Of a DNA stretch of 64,000 nt, positions 24,756 through 33,331 are shown in pieces. Below the pieces are notes generated by a model. The model was not told the origin of the DNA, searched no databases, and was given only the letters and a program-made list of their open reading frames with translations. Location: the NCBI RefSeq assembly GCF_013423485.1, contig NZ_JABFFR010000025.1, forward strand, positions 1 to 64,000. The letters are read 5' to 3'. Source of the DNA: Azospirillum oleiclasticum (GTDB lineage Bacteria > Pseudomonadota > Alphaproteobacteria > Azospirillales > Azospirillaceae). The translations under genes and the position numbers were made by a program. Position 1 is the stretch's first letter. Every line of letters starts with the position of its first letter.

Positions 24756-26927
24756 GTGACGCAGGCCGTCGGCATGATCGAGAGCGCAGCGGTACCCGGA
24801 CGCACCGGGCTCTGGTGCCTCGTCGCCATCGGGCGGCACTACGGCCTGGATCTGTCGGAGGAGCGGCTGGTCCATGACCACGCCCTCGACGGATCGGAAC
24901 TGGACCCCGTCCGCCTCGTCCGTCTGGCCCGGGGGGGCGGCCTGACCGCCCGTGCAACGCGCATGGACTGGGACGGGATCACCGCATTGGATGACGCACT
25001 CCCGGCCGTGCTCAGGCTGCGGGACGGCAGCTTCGTGGTCTTGGGCGGTGTCCGACGCAATGGAGACAGCGTCGAGGTGGTCGTGCGCAACCCGCTGGCA
25101 CCGCTGTCCGGATTCGACTTCTGGACGCGGGAGGCGCTGGAGGGGGTCTGGGGTGGCGAGGTGGTGCTGGTCCGACGCCGGTTGCGCCTGACCGACCCGC
25201 CGCTGCGTTTCGGGCTGCGCTGGTTCGTGCCCGAGATCCTGCGGCAGTCCACGGCGTTCCGCGACGTCGTGGTCGCGGCTCTCGTTCTCCAGCTTCTTGC
25301 CTTCGCCGTGCCGATCTTCTTCCAGATCGTCATCGACAAGGTGGTCCTGCATCACAGCGAGGCGACGCTGACGGCGCTCGGCGTCGGCGTGCTGATCGCC
25401 ATCGGCTTCGACTCGTTGCTGCTCTATCTGAAGACGTTGCTGCTGCTGCACGCCACGTCGAAGATCGACATCCGCATGGCGACCGCGGTCTTCGCCCACC
25501 TGCTGTCCCTGCCGCAGGAGTACTTCGAGCGCATCTCCTCGGGCGTGCTCATCAACCACGTCCAGCAAGGGCGCGTGGTCCGCGAATTCCTGACCGGGCG
25601 TCTGTTCTTCACGCTTCTCGATTCGGTGGCCCTGGTCGTCTTCGTGCCGGTGCTCGCCGTGTACAGCGGGCTGCTCACGGCTGTGGTGCTGGGATTCGCG
25701 GCGGCGATGGCGATGGTCCTGGCGGTCGCCGCGGGCGCCCTGCGAAGCCGGCTGCAGGCGCTCTACCGTGCGGAGGCCGAGCGGCAGGCGTTGCTGGTGG
25801 AGACGGTGCACGGCATTGGAACGGTCAAGGCGCTGTCCCTGGAACCGGCCCGGCGGCGGCTTTGGGATGGTGGCTCGGCGGAAGTGGTGGAGCGCTCGGT
25901 GGCCGTGGGCGGCCTGTCGGCGTCGGCGCGTTCGGTATCCGGCTTCCTGGAGAAGTCCATGGGGGTCGTGGTGCTATGGCTGGGTGTGCGCTTCGTGTTC
26001 GACGGCACTTTGACGGTGGGCGAGCTGGTGGCCTTCACCATGCTGTCCAACAGGGTGACCGGTCCGCTGATCCAGTTGGTGACGCTGGTGAGCGACTATC
26101 AGCAGGCGGCGTTGTCCGTCCGCATGCTCGGCCAAGTGATGAATGCGGCGCCGGAGTCGGGTCTTACGGGCGGCCTTCTGCCGCGCTTGAGCGGCGCGCT
26201 GTCCTTCGACGGGGTCCGCTTCTCGTATCCTGGAGCCGCCCTGCCGGCGCTCGACCGCCTGACATTCTCCATCCCGGCCGGAGCGGTGGTCGGCGTCGTC
26301 GGGCGAAGCGGGTCCGGGAAATCGACCCTGGTGCGGCTGCTCCAGGGAATCGACCTGCCGCAGGGCGGGATTTTGCGGATCGACGGGTACGACCTGCGCG
26401 AGATCGATCGGGTCCACCTTCGACGGCAGGTCGGGGTGGTCCTTCAGGAGAGCTTCCTGTTCCGCGGCTCCATCCGGGAGAACGTTGCCATCGGCCTGCC
26501 CGAGGCGGGGCTGGACGCGGTGGTGGAAGCCTGCCGTCTGTCCGGAGCCGACGAGTTCGTGCAGCGGCTTCCCCACGGCTACGACACGGTTCTCGAGGAG
26601 GCGGCGGCGAACCTGTCGGGTGGGCAGAAGCAGCGTCTGGCCATCGCCCGCGCGCTGCTGCGCCGGCCCCCGATCCTGATCCTCGACGAGGCGACCAGCG
26701 CCCTCGATCCCGAGAGCGAAGCGATCGTCCAGGCCCATCTTCCGGCGCTGACGCGCGGCCGGACCACGATCATCATTTCCCATCGCCTGACGTCCATCCG
26801 ATCGGCCGACGCGATCCTGGTGCTGGATGCCGGACGGATGGTGGGGCTGGGCCGCCACGAGGAATTGTTGGGGAATTGCCCCGTTTACAAACATCTCTGG
26901 GACATGCAGACACGGGCGATGCGATGA
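24756..26927 (+). CDS. Type I secretion ABC transporter (HlyB/PrtD type) with C39-like domain
   Basis: This 723-residue protein starts at GTG 24756; ATG 24774 is an alternative. Residues 15-140 form a peptidase-C39-like domain without the catalytic Cys/His arrangement, as in HlyB. Six membrane helices lie at about 165-430. The nucleotide-binding domain has Walker A GRSGSGKS (516-523), the Q-loop (Q564), signature LSGGQ (620-624), Walker B LILDEA (641-646) and the H-loop (H676). It overlaps the HlyD adaptor gene by 4 nt. The likely cargo is the RTX protease encoded 2 kb downstream. No TolC-like outer membrane gene is in the window. Confidence 0.93.
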   Translation: MTQAVGMIESAAVPGRTGLWCLVAIGRHYGLDLSEERLVHDHALDGSELDPVRLVRLARGGGLTARATRMDWDGITALDDALPAVLRLRDGSFVVLGGVRRNGDSVEVVVRNPLAPLSGFDFWTREALEGVWGGEVVLVRRRLRLTDPPLRFGLRWFVPEILRQSTAFRDVVVAALVLQLLAFAVPIFFQIVIDKVVLHHSEATLTALGVGVLIAIGFDSLLLYLKTLLLLHATSKIDIRMATAVFAHLLSLPQEYFERISSGVLINHVQQGRVVREFLTGRLFFTLLDSVALVVFVPVLAVYSGLLTAVVLGFAAAMAMVLAVAAGALRSRLQALYRAEAERQALLVETVHGIGTVKALSLEPARRRLWDGGSAEVVERSVAVGGLSASARSVSGFLEKSMGVVVLWLGVRFVFDGTLTVGELVAFTMLSNRVTGPLIQLVTLVSDYQQAALSVRMLGQVMNAAPESGLTGGLLPRLSGALSFDGVRFSYPGAALPALDRLTFSIPAGAVVGVVGRSGSGKSTLVRLLQGIDLPQGGILRIDGYDLREIDRVHLRRQVGVVLQESFLFRGSIRENVAIGLPEAGLDAVVEACRLSGADEFVQRLPHGYDTVLEEAAANLSGGQKQRLAIARALLRRPPILILDEATSALDPESEAIVQAHLPALTRGRTTIIISHRLTSIRSADAILVLDAGRMVGLGRHEELLGNCPVYKHLWDMQTRAMR

Positions 26928-28285
26928 GCGCCGGGACCAACTCCGACGGCCCCGCCCGCCCGCCCGCGGCCCCCCGGCCGCGAACGGCCACGGTGTCCGA
27001 ATTCCAGTCCGATGCCGTCGCGCTGGAGGAACGGCCACCGCCGAGGGCGGCGCGGGCGATCCTGCACACCGTGGTTGCCATCGTCCTCACCTTCATGCTC
27101 TGGGCGTCGCTGGCCGAGACCGACCGGATCGTTGTGGCCACCGGCCGGGTGGTGACGACCAAGCCCCTGATCGTGGTGCAGCCCCTGGAGACGGGCGTCA
27201 TCCGTTCCCTCGACGTCACGATGGGTGCCGCGGTGCGTGAAGGCGATCGGCTGGCCACACTCGATGCGACCTTCGTGCAGGCGGACGCCGCGGGACTTAG
27301 GGAACGGCTGGACAGCCTGACGGCGGAGGGTGACCGGCTGCGCACCGAAATCGACGGGGTGCCCTTTCCTGTCGCATCCGGTGATCCCATCCGCGGCTTC
27401 CAGGCGCGTCTGATGGAACAGAGACGGGCGGAGCGGCGGGCCCGGCTCTCCTCCCTCGACTCGACCATCGCCAAGCTCGAGGCCAGCATCGCATCCAACC
27501 GCGGTCTTCAGGCGAGCCTGCGCGAGCGGTTGAAGGTGTCCGAGCAAATTCTGGCGATGCGCGAGGAACTTCTGCGGCGCAGTGTCGGCTCGCAGCTCAC
27601 CGTCATGGAGGCACGCCTTGCCGTTCTCGGCATCCGGGAGCAGCTCGCAGCCAAAGCGGGCGAGGAGCGCGACCTCGAACACGAGGCGCGCCGCGCCGTG
27701 CACGAGCGCGACTCGTTCCTCCAGGAATCCCGTCGCACGGACTCCGACCGTCTGCTGGCCGTCACCCGCGAGATCGACTCCGTGACCCAGGAGCTGGCGA
27801 AGGCCGACCGTCGGAGCACACTGGTCGATCTGCGCGCGCCCTCCGACGGCGTTGTGCTGGAGATCGCGCAGCGATCGGTGGGCTCGGTGGCGCGCGGTGG
27901 CGATCCCCTGATCACGCTCGTTCCCATGAACGTGCCGACCGAGGTGGAGGCGGAGGTGGAAGCGGCCGACATCGGCCGCGTCCGCAGCGGCGATCTCGCC
28001 AGGCTCAAGCTGGAAGCGTTGCCGTTCCAGCAGCACGGCCATCTTGAGGGCACGATCCGGGTGGTCACCGAGGACGTGTTTCGTCCGGAGGAGGATCGCA
28101 AGCGCACCGTGTACCGCTGCCGGATCGCCATCGAGCGCAGCGCTCTGCGCAATCTGCCCGAGGGGTTCCGGCTCATCCCGGGTATGATCGTGTCGTCGGA
28201 GATCCTGGTGGGACGGCGCACCGTCCTGTCCTACTTCCTCAACCCGGTTCTGCGGGTCTTCGACGAGAGCCTGCGCGAGCCTTGA
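26924..28285 (+). CDS. HlyD family type I secretion periplasmic adaptor
   Basis: This 453-residue protein starts at ATG 26924 inside the stop of the ABC exporter gene. It has a cytoplasmic Pro-rich N-terminus, one membrane helix (about 45-64, AILHTVVAIVLTFMLWASLA) and a lipoyl/barrel-sandwich half-motif (GRVVTTKPLIVVQPLETGVI). Next come long coiled-coil helices (about 125-300), the returning half (STLVDLRAPSDGVVLEI) and a beta-barrel (FRLIPGMIVSSEILVGRRTVLSYFLNPV), the usual HlyD C-terminus. It bridges the ABC exporter to an outer-membrane channel encoded elsewhere. Confidence 0.93.
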   Translation: MSAGTNSDGPARPPAAPRPRTATVSEFQSDAVALEERPPPRAARAILHTVVAIVLTFMLWASLAETDRIVVATGRVVTTKPLIVVQPLETGVIRSLDVTMGAAVREGDRLATLDATFVQADAAGLRERLDSLTAEGDRLRTEIDGVPFPVASGDPIRGFQARLMEQRRAERRARLSSLDSTIAKLEASIASNRGLQASLRERLKVSEQILAMREELLRRSVGSQLTVMEARLAVLGIREQLAAKAGEERDLEHEARRAVHERDSFLQESRRTDSDRLLAVTREIDSVTQELAKADRRSTLVDLRAPSDGVVLEIAQRSVGSVARGGDPLITLVPMNVPTEVEAEVEAADIGRVRSGDLARLKLEALPFQQHGHLEGTIRVVTEDVFRPEEDRKRTVYRCRIAIERSALRNLPEGFRLIPGMIVSSEILVGRRTVLSYFLNPVLRVFDESLREP

Positions 28286-28394
28286 GGCGGGCTGCCCTGC
28301 GGCGATTGTTCACCGACGAGGGCAATGGACAATCGGCAGGGATCGGAGGATTATACCACGACGATTATCGGATTATTATCATGGCGATTCTGCA

Positions 28395-28967
28395 ATGTTC
28401 ACGGCAGTTAGGGATGCGTCAATCATTCCGGGGCAGACCGGTGAGCGCCGGGCGCTTCGGATGATGGCGGTGGTCGCAGCCGGGATCGTCGCAACCGTGG
28501 GAATGACCGACGTGTCAATGGGAATGCCGGTTCCGGCCTTCATGGGTGTCGAGCGGGTGCTGCTCGTGTGCCGGGTGTCGCCCGCGGAAACGCCGGCGCT
28601 CGGTTGCCGGGACCTGCTCGAACAGGCCCGCCGGGTGCTGGTCGATGGCCTGTCGGCGAAAGGGCGGGGGACGCTGCCGGTCCAGCCCGTCGAGCCGGGG
28701 GACGAGGCGCTCGCCGATGGGGGCGGGTTGGTTGTGGCGCTGCATGCGACGGTGGCTGGTGCACCGGGCGACTCATCGATGGTCGCCATCGCGGTCGAGA
28801 TCCGGCGTCCGGGTCAGGTGAGCGACGGAATCCCCTTCTTCCTGATCCCCCCGTCCGTCGTGGTCGGGAAATCAGGGGACATGCCGGGCAAAGTCCGTGC
28901 CGCACTGCGGACCGCGCTGGGCGTTGGGGTGGTCGATCCGCTGGTGTCGGTGCCAGGCCCACGCTAA
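28395..28967 (+). CDS. Hypothetical protein, possibly exported, 190 residues
   Basis: The protein contains a hydrophobic stretch (LRMMAVVAAGIVATVGM, about 20-40) that could be a signal sequence or membrane anchor; an alternative start at ATG 28464 would place it at the N-terminus. The rest has alternating strands (RVLLVCRVSPAETPALGCRD, GLVVALHATVAGAPGD, AVEIRRPGQVSDGIPFFLIPPS) without a recognised domain. It lies 109 bp after the HlyD gene and 30 bp before the protease gene. It could therefore be a periplasmic accessory or protease inhibitor, as small inhibitors often accompany serralysins; this is inference only. Confidence 0.6.
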   Translation: MFTAVRDASIIPGQTGERRALRMMAVVAAGIVATVGMTDVSMGMPVPAFMGVERVLLVCRVSPAETPALGCRDLLEQARRVLVDGLSAKGRGTLPVQPVEPGDEALADGGGLVVALHATVAGAPGDSSMVAIAVEIRRPGQVSDGIPFFLIPPSVVVGKSGDMPGKVRAALRTALGVGVVDPLVSVPGPR

Positions 28968-28997
28968 GCGCGGACAGGGAAACGAGGGAGAAGTGCC

Positions 28998-31900
28998 ATG
29001 GCGTTCCTTACCGGCAACACCAGCATCGACGCCTTGCTCGCGGGCAATGGTTACCGCTGGAACGCGGGCGCCGCCGTCGGCACTCCGGTCACGATCACCT
29101 ACAGCTTTCCCAGCACGCTGCCCGGTTATTACGCGGCGAACGCGGCGGAACGCAATGGGTTCCAGGCGGTGACGGCTGGCATGAAGGCCGGCATCCGCGC
29201 GGTGCTCGATGTGTACGAGCAGGTCTGCAACGTCACGTTCGTGGAGGCCAGCAGCGGCGTTGGGCAGATGACCTTCGCGCAGTCCCGGATGGGCAGCGGG
29301 TCCGCGGCGTATGCCTATTATGGTGGAAGCACCGGTGTAAGCGGTGATGTCTTCTTCAACGTTGACTACGCTCCGAACAAGACGCTGACACCCGGAACCT
29401 ACGGTTTCATGACCGCCATCCATGAGATCGGTCATGCGATGGGGCTCAAGCACCCCGGCAACTACAACGCCGGCGGCGGCGGTACAGCGGGGCCCTATCT
29501 TCCGGCGTCGACTGACAAAGTGGCGTACACGGTCATGTCCTACAACGGTGGGACGCTGAGCAACGCCAATCCGCAGACGTTGCAACTCTTCGATATCCGC
29601 GCGCTTCAGTACCTGTATGGCGCCAACATGAACTGGGCGATCGGCGACGACAGCTATTCTATTTCCAACGCCGCACCGGTGACCAAGACCATTTGGGACG
29701 CTGGCGGCACCGACACGATCGACGCCTCGAACCAGACCCGCGCGGCCACGATCCGGCTGACCGCCGGGTCTTTCAGCTCCATCGGTGTGAACGCATCGGG
29801 CGGAGCGGCTGTCAACAACTTCGCCATTGCCTACGGCGCCACCATTGAAAACGCCATCGGCGGTTCCGGAAACGACACGATCTTCGGCAACGCCGTCGAC
29901 AACATCCTCACGGGCGGTGCCGGCAATGATGTCATCGACGGAGGTGCCGGGAACGACACGGCGGTGTTTTCCGGCCAGCTGTCGCAATACCGGATCTGGC
30001 GGGACGGTGCGCAGATCAAGGTCGTAGACCGTTCGGCGGGCGTTGACGGGAGCGACATTCTCACCGGCATCGAATCCCTCAGCTTTTCGGACACGACGAT
30101 TCTTGCCGGTTCGGTGTCGGCGAACATAGCACCGGTCGGCGTCGGCACACCGACGGCGCTGGCGAAGGGGGCGTCGGTGGCGCTGTCGGCGCTTTATGCG
30201 GCGACCGATGCGGAGGACACGATCCAGTACTACCGGGTCACCAACCCGACCGGCGCGGGGTCGCTCGTGCTGAACGGCGCGGTGAATCTTGCCAACACCA
30301 CCCAGCGGGCGCAGGGGATCTCCCAGTTCTCCGCCGCCGATTTCGCCAAGGTGACGTACACGGGCAACGGCAGCGAGACGCTGAGCTTCATGGCGCATGA
30401 CGGCATTGGCTGGAGCGCGGTGACCGCAGTCGCCATCCGCAACGCGGCACCGGTCGGCGCGGGGACGCCGACGGCGGTGGCGAAGGGGGCGTCGGTGGCG
30501 CTGACGGCGCTTTATGCGGCGACCGATGCGGAGGACACGGTCCAGTATTACCGGGTCACCAACCCGACGGGTGCGGGGTCGTTGGTGCTGAACGGTGCGG
30601 TGAACCTCGCCAACGCCACCCAGCGGGCGCAGGGCATCTCCCAGTTCTCCGCCGCCGATTTCGCCAAGGTGACCTACACCGGCAACGGCAGCGAGACGCT
30701 GAGCTTCATGGCGCATGACGGCATTGGCTGGAGCGCGGTGACCGCAGTCGCCATCCGCAACGCGGCACCGGTCGGCGCGGGGACGCCGACGGCGGTGGCG
30801 AAGGGGGCGTCGGTGGCGCTGACGGCGCTTTATGCGGCGACCGATGCGGAGGACACGGTCCAGTATTACCGGGTCACCAACCCGACGGGTGCGGGGTCGT
30901 TGGTGCTGAACGGTGCGGTGAACCTCGCCAACGCCACCCAGCGGGCGCAGGGCATCTCCCAGTTCTCCGCCGCCGATTTCGCCAAGGTGACCTACACCGG
31001 CAACGGCAGCGAGACGCTGAGCTTCATGGCGCATGACGGCCTCCGCTGGAACGCCGCCACCAATGTGGCCGTCACCAACGCGGCGCCGGTCGGTGTGGGG
31101 ACGCCGACGGCGGTGGCGAAGGGGGCGTCGGTGGACTTGTCCGATCTGTATTCGGCGACGGACGCGGAGGATACGGTCCAGTATTACCGGGTCACCAACC
31201 CGGCGGGTGCGGGGTCGCTGGTGTTGAACGGCGCGGTGAACATGCTGACCGCCACCCAGCAGGCGCAGGGGATCTACCAGTTCACCGCCAGTGATTTCGC
31301 CAAGGTGACCTACACCGGCAACGGCAGCGAGACGCTGAGCTTCATGGCGCATGACGGCCTCCGCTGGAACGCCGCCACCAATGTGGCCGTCACCAACGCG
31401 GCGCCGGTCGGTGTGGGGACGCCGACGGCGGTGGCGAAGGGGGCGTCGGTGGACTTGTCCGATCTGTATTCGGCGACGGACGCGGAGGATACGGTCCAGT
31501 ATTACCGGGTCACCAACCCGGCGGGTGCTGGGTCGCTGGTGTTGAACGGCGCGGTGAACATGCTGACCGCCACCCAGCAGGCGCAGGGGATCTACCAGTT
31601 CACCGCCAGTGATTTCGCCAAGGTGACCTACACCGGCAACGGCAGCGAGACGCTGAGCTTCATGGCGCATGACGGCCTCCGCTGGAACGCCGCCACCAAT
31701 GTCGCCATCCGCAACGCGGCGCCGGCCGGTGTGGGGACTCCGACAACGCTGGCGAAGGGGGCGTCGGTGGACTTGTCCGATCTGTATTCGGCGACGGACG
31801 CGGAGGACACGGTCCAATATTACCGGGTCACCAACCCGGCGGGTGCGGGGTCGCTGGTGTTGAACGGCGCGGTGAACATGCTGACCGCCACCCAGCAGGC

Positions 31901-32528
31901 GCAGGGGGTGTTCCAGTTCACCGCCAGCGACTTCGCCAAGGTGACCTACACCGGCAACGGCAGCGAGACGCTGAGCTTCATGGCGCATGACGGCCTCCGC
32001 TGGGGTGCCGCCACCAACGTGGCCGTCACCAACGCGGCGCCGGCCGGTGTGGGGATTCCGACAACGCTGGCGAAAGGGGCGTCGGTGGACTTGTCCGACC
32101 TGTATTCGGCGACGGACGCGGAGGACACGGTCCAATATTACCGGGTCACCAACCCGGCGGGTGCTGGGGCGCTGGTGTTGAACGGCGCGGTGAACCTCAC
32201 CAATGCCACCCTGCAGGCGCAGGGGGTGTTCCAGTTCACCGCCAGCGATTTCGCCAAGGTGACCTACAGGGGCAATGGCAACGAGACGCTGAGCTTCATG
32301 GCCCATGATGGCATCCGCTGGGGTGCCACCACAAACGTCGCTATCCGCCTACCTGGAAGCGGACCGGTTGCGGCCGCGGGGCCCGCCCCGGTGGCCAACG
32401 CTGCACTGCTCTGGAGTGATCCGAATGCCGATCAAGGGCTTGTCGCGCTTATGCCCCTGGTGGGCGCTGGAACGCTGTCCGATGGCACGGATCTTCTGCT
32501 CGGAACCGACCAGCGACTCAGCGCCTAG
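28998..32528 (+). CDS. Serralysin-like RTX metalloprotease with seven tandem repeats
   Basis: This 1176-residue protein has GGGAG 8 nt before ATG 28998. The metzincin site HEIGHAMGLKHP (His142, Glu143, His146, His152) and the Met-turn VMSY (Met180, Tyr182) are intact, as in M10B serralysins. Glycine-rich RTX nonapeptides follow (about 288-320, GGSGNDTIFG, GGAGNDVIDGGAGND). From residue 376 there are seven 106-residue repeats (each ending ...SFMAHDGxxWxAxTxVAxx), then a 59-residue tail with GTDLLLGTD. There is no N-terminal signal, as expected for a type I substrate. The extended repeat stalk is unusual for a serralysin and suggests a cell-attached or very long secreted protease. Confidence 0.92.
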   Translation: MAFLTGNTSIDALLAGNGYRWNAGAAVGTPVTITYSFPSTLPGYYAANAAERNGFQAVTAGMKAGIRAVLDVYEQVCNVTFVEASSGVGQMTFAQSRMGSGSAAYAYYGGSTGVSGDVFFNVDYAPNKTLTPGTYGFMTAIHEIGHAMGLKHPGNYNAGGGGTAGPYLPASTDKVAYTVMSYNGGTLSNANPQTLQLFDIRALQYLYGANMNWAIGDDSYSISNAAPVTKTIWDAGGTDTIDASNQTRAATIRLTAGSFSSIGVNASGGAAVNNFAIAYGATIENAIGGSGNDTIFGNAVDNILTGGAGNDVIDGGAGNDTAVFSGQLSQYRIWRDGAQIKVVDRSAGVDGSDILTGIESLSFSDTTILAGSVSANIAPVGVGTPTALAKGASVALSALYAATDAEDTIQYYRVTNPTGAGSLVLNGAVNLANTTQRAQGISQFSAADFAKVTYTGNGSETLSFMAHDGIGWSAVTAVAIRNAAPVGAGTPTAVAKGASVALTALYAATDAEDTVQYYRVTNPTGAGSLVLNGAVNLANATQRAQGISQFSAADFAKVTYTGNGSETLSFMAHDGIGWSAVTAVAIRNAAPVGAGTPTAVAKGASVALTALYAATDAEDTVQYYRVTNPTGAGSLVLNGAVNLANATQRAQGISQFSAADFAKVTYTGNGSETLSFMAHDGLRWNAATNVAVTNAAPVGVGTPTAVAKGASVDLSDLYSATDAEDTVQYYRVTNPAGAGSLVLNGAVNMLTATQQAQGIYQFTASDFAKVTYTGNGSETLSFMAHDGLRWNAATNVAVTNAAPVGVGTPTAVAKGASVDLSDLYSATDAEDTVQYYRVTNPAGAGSLVLNGAVNMLTATQQAQGIYQFTASDFAKVTYTGNGSETLSFMAHDGLRWNAATNVAIRNAAPAGVGTPTTLAKGASVDLSDLYSATDAEDTVQYYRVTNPAGAGSLVLNGAVNMLTATQQAQGVFQFTASDFAKVTYTGNGSETLSFMAHDGLRWGAATNVAVTNAAPAGVGIPTTLAKGASVDLSDLYSATDAEDTVQYYRVTNPAGAGALVLNGAVNLTNATLQAQGVFQFTASDFAKVTYRGNGNETLSFMAHDGIRWGATTNVAIRLPGSGPVAAAGPAPVANAALLWSDPNADQGLVALMPLVGAGTLSDGTDLLLGTDQRLSA
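30123..32348 (+). repeat. Seven tandem 318-bp coding repeats
   Basis: The units start at 30123, 30441, 30759, 31077, 31395, 31713 and 32031, with no length variation. Each encodes N(I/A)AP(V/A)G.G.PT..AKGASV, then a YSATDAEDTVQYYRV-like core and SFMAHDG. Units 4 and 5 are almost identical in DNA, and units 2 and 3 share their first two thirds nearly exactly, pointing to recent duplication or gene conversion. The fold resembles cadherin-like or Ig-like domains of bacterial adhesins. Confidence 0.95.
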
Positions 32529-33225
32529 ACACGAATCGCCCTGTGGTTGCCAGGGAAGCGGCGTCCCCGTCACACTTCTTTTGTTCCGCGGCGGAGTTGT
32601 GGCGGTAGGTGGCCCAGGTCGGTTCGTATCCGTCGTCGGCTTGGTTGCCCCAGGAGGTCCAGCCGGGACGGCAGCCGCGGGCGAAGAGTTCCACATAGGG
32701 GCCGGGACTGCAGGCCTCGATCAGGTCGTACTGCTCGTCGGGCTTGCGGCTGTGCTCGCGTTTGCGGGTGCCGATGTAGTTCACCTGGCGGCGGCCCGGC
32801 GCCAGTGTGCGGGCGTTGCGGCCGCGCACCCCGAACAGCAGCAGCTCCGTCACGTTGCGGAAGTAGAAGCCGACGCCACGCCCGTCCGACCCCCCGTCCT
32901 TGCGCAGCTTGTGCCAGACGAGGTTGGTCTTGTAGGTGAAGCCCCAGGCTTCCAGCACGCGCACGCCGTCAGGCAGCAGCGCGTTGGGCACCCACAGATA
33001 CAGATGCGCCGTCTCCGCCACCAGCGAGGACACGGGCAGGGCCGCGATCTCGTCTTCCGACATGGTGCCGTAGCGGGACAGCCGGCGGTGTTCCGGAGCC
33101 ATCTTTCCGGTGCGGTTGGCGAACCGCCAGGGTGGATCGGCCAGAACGGTTGCGAAACGGCGGTCGCCCGCGAAGCGCAGGAGGTCTTGTCCGGGATTGG
33201 CGTCGTCGCTGGTCACGACGGTCAT
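32518..33225 (-). CDS. MT-A70 family adenine-N6 methyltransferase
   Basis: This 235-residue protein carries the catalytic DPPW motif (residues 30-33). LYLWVPNALLPDGVRVLEAWGF, NLVWHKL, NVTELLLFGVRG and SRKPDEQYDLIE follow, typical of MT-A70 enzymes acting on DNA in bacteria and phages. No restriction gene is beside it, so it is an orphan methylase, possibly of phage origin. Its last 11 bp overlap, tail to tail, the end of the protease gene. The 106-bp gap to the pentapeptide-repeat gene forms a divergent promoter region. Confidence 0.9.
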   Translation of the reverse strand: MTVVTSDDANPGQDLLRFAGDRRFATVLADPPWRFANRTGKMAPEHRRLSRYGTMSEDEIAALPVSSLVAETAHLYLWVPNALLPDGVRVLEAWGFTYKTNLVWHKLRKDGGSDGRGVGFYFRNVTELLLFGVRGRNARTLAPGRRQVNYIGTRKREHSRKPDEQYDLIEACSPGPYVELFARGCRPGWTSWGNQADDGYEPTWATYRHNSAAEQKKCDGDAASLATTGRFVSRR

Positions 33226-33331
33226 CCTGATGCCCGTCCCGGCGGTGCGTCAAGCGACACCTGTCCCGATGGGCAATGGTCTTTCGGCTGTCCATGGCTT
33301 ACCCTTGCCTACCCAGAGGGAGCTGCCGTGC

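Noticed and set aside
28872..32306. A 1144-codon repetitive frame antisense to the protease
   Set aside because: It mirrors the 318-bp repeats of the real gene. It has no ribosome site or recognisable domain, and the sense strand carries an intact metzincin site.
30123..32348. CRISPR-like tandem repeats
   Set aside because: The units are 318 bp, contiguous, in frame and without spacers. They are protein domain repeats.
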